From Apodospora peruviana (Eukaryota; Ascomycota; Sordariomycetes; Sordariales; Lasiosphaeriaceae): 64,000 bases of DNA. Made by a program: the position numbers and the translations under genes. Below the pieces are notes generated by a model. That model saw only the letters and a program-made list of their open reading frames with translations, did not search any database and was not told the origin of the DNA. Location of the stretch: contig JAUEDM010000005.1 of the NCBI GenBank assembly GCA_033439685.1, forward strand, positions 1,178,001-1,242,000. The letters run 5' to 3'. Positions 56,907 through 64,000 of this stretch are shown here, in pieces (within the stretch, counting starts at the first letter, position 1; every line of letters begins with the position of its first letter).

Positions 56907-57475
56907 TGAGGCCTCACGGCTTTCGCAAGAAGGCCAGCAGCCCCTTTTGTTTGCTAATTACGTAAGCAGGCCAGCTCCTTTTTGTCTGCTAACCCTTCCC
57001 TGAATTTCCACTTCTCGTACCGTTCCCCCATGAAACAAGTAGTGTATCCCATAGTATCTGGATAGGTTGTGTTTCTTTACTTCCCAGCCGTTGAACGAGT
57101 TAACTAGTTCTAGAATCTGGTACGTTGACGGTAAAATGAAAGACAGCTACTTTTGAAGAGCATTATAAATGACTCCACAAGGATAAGGGGAGTACCGTAT
57201 AATCTCGAGTCAACTGGATGAACCTTGTCTCGCTTGCGGATACACTTGTTTGTACCAAATTTCGAACGGCGGGCCTTCCCAATCCCGTTCCCATCGGAAC
57301 TCATCCTGAAGATGGCACGGTTGAGAAAACAGCATCGTAACTATCCCCTACATCCAGCTATGTTTTGCTCAAAGGAGAGGAGGACCTTCGGACGGATTCT
57401 CTTGTCTTCCCGAGGCCCGAAAACGGCGCAGTCACATTGCGACCCTATCTATCTATTGCTGTATAGCATCACTTA

Positions 57476-57702
57476 TACACCATTCCACGGTAAATAGTCG
57501 CCATCGAGTACTTAACAAAACCCTGTAAGATTCTTGTCAGTGACATCTTTTGCCATCTGGTGCTAGTGCCTGAGACGGTATTTACAAGGAATCTCTGCTG
57601 CTTAAATAAGTGTTTCCGGGATGGCTCGTAGGAGTCCTGAGAAGTCACGAGCTAGGACCTTGTAAAGTACTCGATGGCTACTATTTACCGTGGAATGGTG
57701 TA
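57476..57702. mobile_element. MITE-like element with 38-bp terminal inverted repeats and TA flanks
   Basis: 227 bp. The left arm 57476-57513 (TACACCATTCCACGGTAAAT... CATCGAGTACTT) is the reverse complement of the right arm 57665-57702 with a single difference among 38 positions. Both outer ends are flanked by TA, so the element proper would be CACCATTCC...GGAATGGTG between duplicated TA, as for Tc1/mariner-type elements. It has no open frame of note, so it would depend on a transposase elsewhere. The near identity of its arms suggests recent activity. Confidence 0.85.
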
Positions 57703-58038
57703 GTCCATCTGACCTTCTCATAAGAGGTGGTGTCATGTATGGTTCATGCAGTTTTTGTGATGCTTTTGGTTTGTTTTGTTGTATTTCAAGCCGTGCTCGA
57801 GCATCACTTGATATGACGACCTGGATTCACTCAACCATGGTTCGAATCTAGAAGTCTGCCTGTTTATTCATGGTGCACCAAAGGAGTAACTCTGCCATGA
57901 TGTGAATGAGACCACCGGGAAGGTAGGTGACAAGAAATTCCAGTGACGACGAGAGCTGAACTCTGGCCAAGTGTCGTCAGGGACTTGGGGGAACCCATCC
58001 TCAAGCGGCGCACGTCAGTCGACCATGACACAAACATC

Positions 58039-58047
58039 TATATAAAA
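58039..58047 (+). promoter_or_regulatory. TATA box of the 78-residue gene
   Basis: TATATAAAA about 240 bp before the start codon at 58284, followed by a CA-rich transcribed-looking leader. Confidence 0.5.
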
Positions 58048-58161
58048 CCCCGGAGAAAGTCTCTATAATCCCTGAGTTTGTAATCCCTAGACAACAGCAA
58101 CAACATAGCCTCATACACCACAGATAGCCTCAAGATCATACGCCAACATTCATATTCACAA

Positions 58162-58166
58162 CCACA

Positions 58167-58249
<83 letters not shown>

Positions 58250-58275
58250 ACACACATATATATATATATATATAT
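58162..58275. repeat. (CA)n-(TA)n compound microsatellite
   Basis: Over 90 bases of CA dinucleotides with a few TA interruptions, then about ten TA units, ending eight bases before the start codon of the gene at 58284. Likely part of its leader and highly mutable. Confidence 0.95.
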
Positions 58276-58283
58276 CTCCAAAC

Positions 58284-58575
58284 ATGGTAAGACAGATACT
58301 CAAAATCATATAGGAGATACCTAACCAAAAATTGCAACCAGCCTTCCACCAGCACCACTACCACCTCCGAGGAGCGCGGCCAGCCATGGAAGTCAATGCC
58401 CGAGGTCCGGAACCTCTTCAAGCCCGAGAACCCTGCCGCCAACGGCCAATCCGGCGCTTCCTCACAGGCTGACAAGACCGAAGACGAGCCCCTGAGGCTC
58501 AACCTGTCCCGCATCGCCCTGAACGCGGCCACCACAAACATTGGCAATGTGGAAGAGGAGAGCACTAGGAAGTGA
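58284..58575 (+). CDS. 78-residue hydrophilic protein, start codon in its own exon
   Basis: The first exon contributes only the ATG (58284-58286), followed by a consensus donor gtaaga, a 55-nt intron (58287-58341, acceptor aaccag), and a 77-codon second exon ending TGA at 58573-58575. The product begins MPSTSTTTSEERGQPWKSMP, contains EVRNLFKPENP and DEPLRLNLSRIALNAATTN and ends EEESTRK. No membrane helix or signal peptide; largely disordered with one possible amphipathic helix. No family recognised. Strong G/C wobble across the second exon, a TATA box and a leader support it. It is the only unbroken gene between 49 and 61 kb. The reading frame in exon 2 also has an internal ATG (SMPEV), which could act as start if the intron call is wrong. 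Confidence 0.65.
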
Positions 58576-59140
58576 TTTTATCAAAGCTTCATGCGATCGG
58601 TGTGGAACGGGGAGGGGATGAGAGGTGGTGGTGGAGGAACGATAGATAGCTATCTATTACTGTATTTGGGACTAGCCCCAGACTTGCGTATCAACTACGT
58701 GTCTAATGCCACTCGTTTATATAAGAATGGCATGTGTTGGTAGAAATTCTCTCTCTCGTGATGTGAATATCATACGGTTGTGTTCGATACGTACCTACCT
58801 AGGTAGGTAGGTAGTCTGGATCATATCTGAAAAAATGACACACCTGACTGTGAGAGTATGTCCCTTTGGGAATCTCCGAATGCTGCCTTTGAGCAGGGTG
58901 AGGTATGCATTTAGAGTATGATGGGAAGTGTCCGTCGGACACGGCCGTCCAACATAAGTACATATCTCCCCGATGTACGTACCTAAGCAGTGGTCCTGCA
59001 GAAGGATAAAAGGACCGCTTGTTGGACGCTTCCCGTGGCAACAACTGTTGCTTTTGCCCACCAACCCAACATCCTCCTCTGTACCTTTTTCTTAGCGGGC
59101 ACAACAGACCAAACCTTGTCGAGATACTCAAGATGTGTAC
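58576..59140. other. Spacer with TACCTAGGTA palindrome
   Basis: Contains GTACCTACCTAGGTAGGTAG at about 58792-58811 and a GTACGTACCTAAG word at about 58976. No gene. Confidence 0.5.
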
Positions 59141-60750
59141 ATGCTAGCTGTGGTCTTGATCTGCGCTCTAGTGCTGTGGGTGATCAAATCGATTTACCGC
59201 CGCAATGATTCCGGCTTAAAAGACATTCCCAATGCCCATTTCTCTGTCCCCTATTCACGCCTGTGGCTGCTGTTAATCAAATGGAACAAGCTGGAAAATC
59301 GGACACGGATCCGTCTCCATCGTCGTCTCGGGCCAGTTGTTCGGATTGGACCACGCGAAGTCGGTGTGAACTGCATCGACGACGGTGTTCGCACCATCTT
59401 CGGCGCCAAGTTCGACAAAGATCCCAGTTTCTACCACGCACTGATCGACCAGTAAGTTTCATTCTTGTTGACTTGTCAGACAAGGGGCCAATCCAGTTCA
59501 TGACAGAACCGTTTTTATGGTCTCTATCATTGGCAATGAAGAGCACAAGAAGCGCAGACGGATGCTCTCGCACTACTATTCCAACACGTCCATTATCAAC
59601 TCGGCGAATCTCGACGGCGTCTCTCTCGCGTGAAGAGTCGCCTCCGAGAAGGACTAGCAGATTGGGAAAGCAGCAGCAGCAGCTCCTCGGTTGATGTCTT
59701 TCGCCAATGCAAATGCTGCATGCTCGACATGGCCACAGACTTCCTCTTTGGCATCGAGAACGCGACCGACACGCTGCGAGACGCCACGTTTCTGGACGAC
59801 CTCACCAGGCTGCTCGAGCCCAGCAGGAAGAACCTCCACGTGCGAACCAGCCTCGACTGGCCGCTGAAGCCGTACTTGGAGACCCTCCTCGGCGGCAAAC
59901 GTGCAGCCGGATATGCCGACGCGGGAGAAGTGGGAAGGCTGGCTCACCGGACTGGTTTTGAACTCTTACCGCACGCACGCTACCAAGCCGCCTTGGACCC
60001 ATAGCCTGTTTGACCATTTCTTTGACAACTTCAAGGCTGCCGATCCGGACATGGGGTTCAACGAGATGGCTTCTTACATGGCGGCCGAGTGCGACGACCA
60101 TATCTCGGCCACCCACATCGGCCTGGGCACTCTCTTGTCGTACACCATGTACGAGCTATCCCGAAAGCCCGACTGGCAGCGCGCACTGCGTAGAGAGCTT
60201 CGAACTGTCGCCTCCGAAGAAGAAGAAGAAGAACAACAACGAACAAAGCTGATCCATCGCCTAGCCAAGCTACCCGTGCTAGACGCAGTCCTCACCGAGA
60301 CCATGCGCACCCACGCGCCCTGCCCCGGACCCTTTCCGCGCGTCGTGCCGCCCTCTGGGTGTCGGCTCGCAGGTGAGTACGACGTTCCGGGCGGCACCAT
60401 CGTCAGCTCCTCGGCCTGGGCGCTGCACTTCAACCCCATTCCGTTTCCGTCTCCGGACGAATGGCGGCCGGGACGGTGGCTCGAAGCCGATTTTGAACAA
60501 GTCGCTGAGATGAGGAAGTGGATATGGACCGGTTGGAAGCGGGACGATGGTGTGTATTGGTACGCACTTCTCCTAGCGTGGACATGATTGGATGCTGACA
60601 AAAACACTTTTTGTCCTATCTACCTTAGTTATGAAAGAGATTCTGTATACCATCTACGCGGATTATGAGACGTATCTAGATGAGGAGTTTACCGAGAATG
60701 TGGACCAGGATGATGATTTCACGGCGACGCCCAGTTCGTTCGGGGTGTAA
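59141..60750 (+). pseudogene. Broken cytochrome P450
   Basis: Microsomal P450: N-terminal anchor MLAVVLICALVLWVIK, then IPNAHFSVPYSRLWLL, HRRLGPVVRIGPREVGV, FGAKFDKDP, C-helix region RRRMLSHYYSNTSIINSANL, and MATDFLFGIENATDTL; later EKWEGWLTGLVLNSYR, the K-helix ExxR in TETMRTH, the PRVVPPSG and WALHFNP segments and the PDEWRPGRWLE (PERF-like) block. Frame breaks: after the first exon's intron near 59455-59490 region, near 59620-59635, near 59925-59935, and near 60522-60530. The heme-binding loop survives only in a shifted frame as VGSGTMVCIGTHFS, where the usual Arg is Met, and is followed by a stop; the rest (MKEILYTIYADYETY) resumes near 60633. Not able to give a full enzyme as read. Resembles fungal secondary-metabolism P450s. 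Confidence 0.85.
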
Positions 60751-63404
60751 TAATGCTGAAATTTCGTCGGCCTTTGTACGGTACGGTACCTAGGTACCTT
60801 ACCGGTAGTTAACGTACCATTGGATACGGAGGTTGAGGTTGAGATTGTGGTTAGTGCGGTACTGTACGTATTTCATGGGGATATATTTTCGTATGGATCT
60901 TTACAACCATTAGATGCTCCTGCCCTTTCGCAGCATCTTACTCGTACTATCTCTATCTGATCAAGGTACCTGTATATGTCACGGGAAGCCCGGATTTTCT
61001 CGAGAAACTTGCCTGCATACTTGCCTAGACAGACAGGCAGGCTGACTGGCGACATTGAGGCCGTGAGTTGAAGGAGGGGTAGCGGGGACGCGATAACGCG
61101 ATAATGGATGCCAAGCATCTTTAACTCATCTCTCCCCTGTCGCAGCGGCCGCAGCACTGCAGTGGCACAGCACCGGCACAGAGGGGGTCGGGGATCTGGA
61201 TCGTTCGCCTTGAGATCTGAATGAGGCAGCCACTGTGGCGTAGCCATTTGTTACACAGTATCCGTACCAGCCAGGGTGTGAGGACGGCCGCCCGCCGAGT
61301 GATTCGACCGGCCGGCATCGGCATCTCCGCCGAGAATGGAAGCAAGAAGCGGTGCATCGGTCTCTTGCCGATTCTCCAGCCCATTTTTGATTGAAATCAC
61401 TGCCCGGTCATGCGTCATAGTTTTCCATTCTCAAGAAAGACGGATCAACGGGCCCAATTTTTTTTGTACGTGATTAGATGAATCATGGAAAACAACACGA
61501 TCTGACGTTGCGTGCCTTTCTCACGGCCTGTGAGGAACAAACGCCACTTATCGCAAACTGCATGTAAGACGAACTAGCACATTAATATTCATACACTACA
61601 TATCATCGACACGAGGAAGTCTTTGTTCGGTCCCGTGTGCAACTACACTACATACGACTGTGAAATGGCATGCAGTGTCAGATATTACCTGCATGAGCGC
61701 GCCACCGATACAACTCATCTACGTCGAAGGCGTGAGAATGTGCCCTGAGCGATACTGCTACCTACGGTATGTGGCTGGCTACCCATCTCGTACCTCACGG
61801 CTCTTTAAAGTTTACATATCAGACAGAGTCTTGAGAATTGCTCAAGGGTCAAATCAACGTCTTACGGATTTTCTCAATACCGCTCACCACCACTGAGGTC
61901 TGGTGGCGTCGTGCATGGGGATTGGCACTTGCAAAGGCACCGCAGTGATGCCTAACAATATAGATCCACCATCCTGCAAACAAGCGACCGATTGATGAGA
62001 TCCAATGAGATCCAGAGATGGCCTCGGCATTGATAACCGAGCATTGTAAGCAGCGGTCCGTGGATGTTAAAGGTTGTGCGCATTCCCTGGACTTATAGGT
62101 AGGTAGGCTTAAGTCAGACGAACGCACACACGGCATGTCAGATAGTAATCAGATCACGACAGCGCCCTTCATATCTTATGGTCCGCAGTACTAAGCTCTG
62201 CCTGGTAAGAGGCAAAAAAGGCAACGCAACCCATTTTTCTAGTTCTTACGGATATCATCCGAGTTGAGAGTCATAACGCTGTGCCACTCGGGGAATAGGT
62301 ACGTAAATGGTAACGAGGTGGATACGAATACCGTCCCATTGTAATGAATGTGTCAGATATCTCCATGGCGTGGCCACCGGATTGGAGGAGCGTTCTAGTT
62401 CCAACGGCCACGACAAATGTGTCTGGTGGAGGGAAAGCAAGCGCGCGCATCGTACAGCGCGGACCCGCCAAGTTGTATGCACAGTACAACCTGGAAGCCT
62501 GGTAAAGTCAAAGCCAGGCACCTACCTAGGCAGAGTGTCTAAGCAAGCCAAATAATTGGATCAGAAGACCATGTTGTTCACCGCCGTCGCCGGGTCGTAA
62601 CTGATTCCATAGAGTCGATCAGGTATTCAATAAGGCTGGCAGGCCTGGCAGGCAGACGAGCGGACGTGGCGGCCGCCAAGTCAAGTGTCAATGAGCCGCA
62701 ACTTACCTCCCGTCTTTGCTGCGCATTTTTGCGGGGAAGGCTTGTGCCACTCATGATGCGCATTCATCTGCCTTTCCAAGACCTCACAGCGGTCCTTTCG
62801 TCACAAGTCATAATACCTTGTCCAGCTGGGCTGAAGTGGCAGAAAGTGGTCAGAACCTAAAATGTAAACCGATAAGATCCATCTTCTTCATGGTCGTCCT
62901 CGAAATCCGGCCGGCCAGCCAGAACGGGGGTCGCTGTGCAAACGCCGGGCTACCGTTTCTTTGTAAGAGCCCACGCTTTTTGCGCGCGACTACGCTCTGA
63001 CTAACACGGCGAGCCCTGAAATAGGAACTGAGGATGGGGAAAAAGTCAACATCAAACCAGCAGGCCATGGAATGAATGTAAGAAATTAGGAAATATTTGC
63101 TACGAGCTTGTTTTCCGTCATAGCGGTTCATGGTGGAATATCATCACTCAATGCTAAGCATAATGTAACCGTAGATTGAGTCGGGCGAAGTTAGTCGTGA
63201 ATGACCTGCAGCGACCACACACATACCCAACGGCAAAGGCCGATTTACAGGAGACCGGCTTTGCAGGACAGCAGAGCCACACCCTCCCGCAAACTCACCA
63301 ATACACTCATCCGGCCAACCACAATCTTCAAATCGACCCCGAATCGGTTGGTCCGGCTTGAGGGTGTGTGAGGACCAGCCAAAAAAGACGGGCAGGGCAG
63401 CCAA

Positions 63405-63435
<31 letters not shown>

Positions 63436-64000
63436 GCAGCAGACGGAACTGAGGTGTTCGCTGCGCGCTGTGTGCATGCGTCAATGGAAATGGATTGGAC
63501 TGGATGGGGGCTGCCTCCGAACACCGCTCCACACATTGTGGCCTAACTAAGAAGAAAGCAGCCAAGCATCAAACCTCGTAGCGTACTGTGTGAGTATATC
63601 ATATATGTAGTGCCGTGTTGCTGCCTTGTGTAGTAGGCACCACAACTGATTCTGATCAATAAACATAAAAGACACCAAAGATTCCCACCCAAGAAAACGA
63701 TCAACAGGACCAACTTTGTGGCCTAGATCTTGGCTTGGTTGGACCTGTCATCCGAAGATATAAGGAGACCCCTGATCCAACAATTCTGCCCCCTCGCGCT
63801 TCAATCCTTTATTCCAACCCCAAACCACATCCAACAATATACATTGTGCGGCTCACTTCTTTCTCGTTCTCACTCGAATAACGCAGGCAGTCACTCGCCG
63901 GGCCGGGCAAAATAGGAGCGTGACTCTTACGACACCTACCTTACCTTTCTTAAACCCACCCACCCACCCCCCAATATACATCTATCAAACCTACCTTTAT
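60751..64000. other. Gene-free right end of the window
   Basis: 3.25 kb without supported genes. Contains a GGTACCTAGGTACCTTACC palindrome at about 60783, other TAGGTAGG words at about 62097 and 62519, and a 30-G run. The last 200 bp (CCCACCCACCC, CAACC words) looks like the leader of a gene starting beyond the window. Confidence 0.45.
63405..63434 (+). repeat. 30-base poly-G tract
   Basis: Uninterrupted G run in the right-hand spacer. Together with the C25 run at 52304 it is unusual for fungal DNA; true repeat or assembly artefact. Confidence 0.9.

Larger units (their letters stand above)
56464..58283. other. Spacer with MITE-like elements and leader of the 78-residue gene
   Basis: Contains a lone element terminus near 56889-56906, a complete inverted-repeat element at 57476-57702, a TATA box at 58039 and a long CA/TA microsatellite. 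No protein family recognised. Confidence 0.55.

Noticed and set aside
57830..57850. GGTTCGAATCT resembling a tRNA B box
   Set aside because: No A box, acceptor stem or anticodon arm can be paired around it.
63245..63565. Frames with poly-Pro or poly-Gly at the right end
   Set aside because: Created by the 30-G tract; no other coding evidence.
1..64000. CRISPR arrays, rRNA genes or prokaryotic operons
   Set aside because: No regularly spaced direct repeats or rRNA-like sequence seen; gene structure is eukaryotic throughout.

Overview
The window is nuclear DNA of a filamentous ascomycete (Pezizomycotina), most likely a Sordariomycete. The evidence is: short GT-AG introns of about 50-75 nt, a Zn2Cys6 regulator, an RTA1-family protein, a KCH potassium channel, an NLR/STAND relic, a fungal-type propeller carboxymuconate cyclase, and long gene-free spacers. 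No bacterial or viral sequence was recognised. I re-read gene models for splice sites; most intact genes give an exact multiple of three after splicing.

0-14.8 kb: carboxy-cis,cis-muconate cyclase (beta-ketoadipate pathway), an HP1 heterochromatin protein, a 54-residue single-pass membrane microprotein, NMN adenylyltransferase (minus strand), a decayed alpha/beta-hydrolase-NACHT-WD40 NLR whose NACHT domain is deleted, a RIB2-like deaminase, and an intron-containing tRNA-Pro(UGG).

15.9-31.1 kb: an RTA1-family membrane protein (one frame break) converging on a UPC2-type Zn2Cys6 factor, a long-chain acyl-CoA synthetase, then a head-to-head pair: a Doa4/Ubp5-type deubiquitinase (minus) and the ESCRT-0 subunit Vps27 (plus). 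Both act on ubiquitinated cargo at the endosome. A histidine-phosphatase follows.

31-48 kb: a KCH potassium channel, a PPOX/ferredoxin-reductase fusion, a large single-pass DUF7820-like membrane protein and a low-complexity protein of unknown function, separated by long non-coding spacers (up to 5 kb).

49-61 kb is a gene graveyard: an M16 (insulysin/Ste23) peptidase, a DHA1-type MFS transporter, a CmcJ/AsaB-like oxidoreductase and a cytochrome P450 are all recognisable yet all broken, mostly by single-base indels. Only a 78-residue two-exon gene there is intact. Short inverted-repeat elements with apparent TA target duplications (MITE-like) and short tandem repeats lie between them. Transporter, oxidoreductase and P450 together resemble the tailoring part of a decayed secondary-metabolite cluster. 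61-64 kb holds no gene I can support, but has a 30-base G tract.

The main caveat is that many frame breaks are +1 or -1 changes in short homopolymers. Some may be assembly errors, although about 20 kb of conserved genes elsewhere in the window are free of them.
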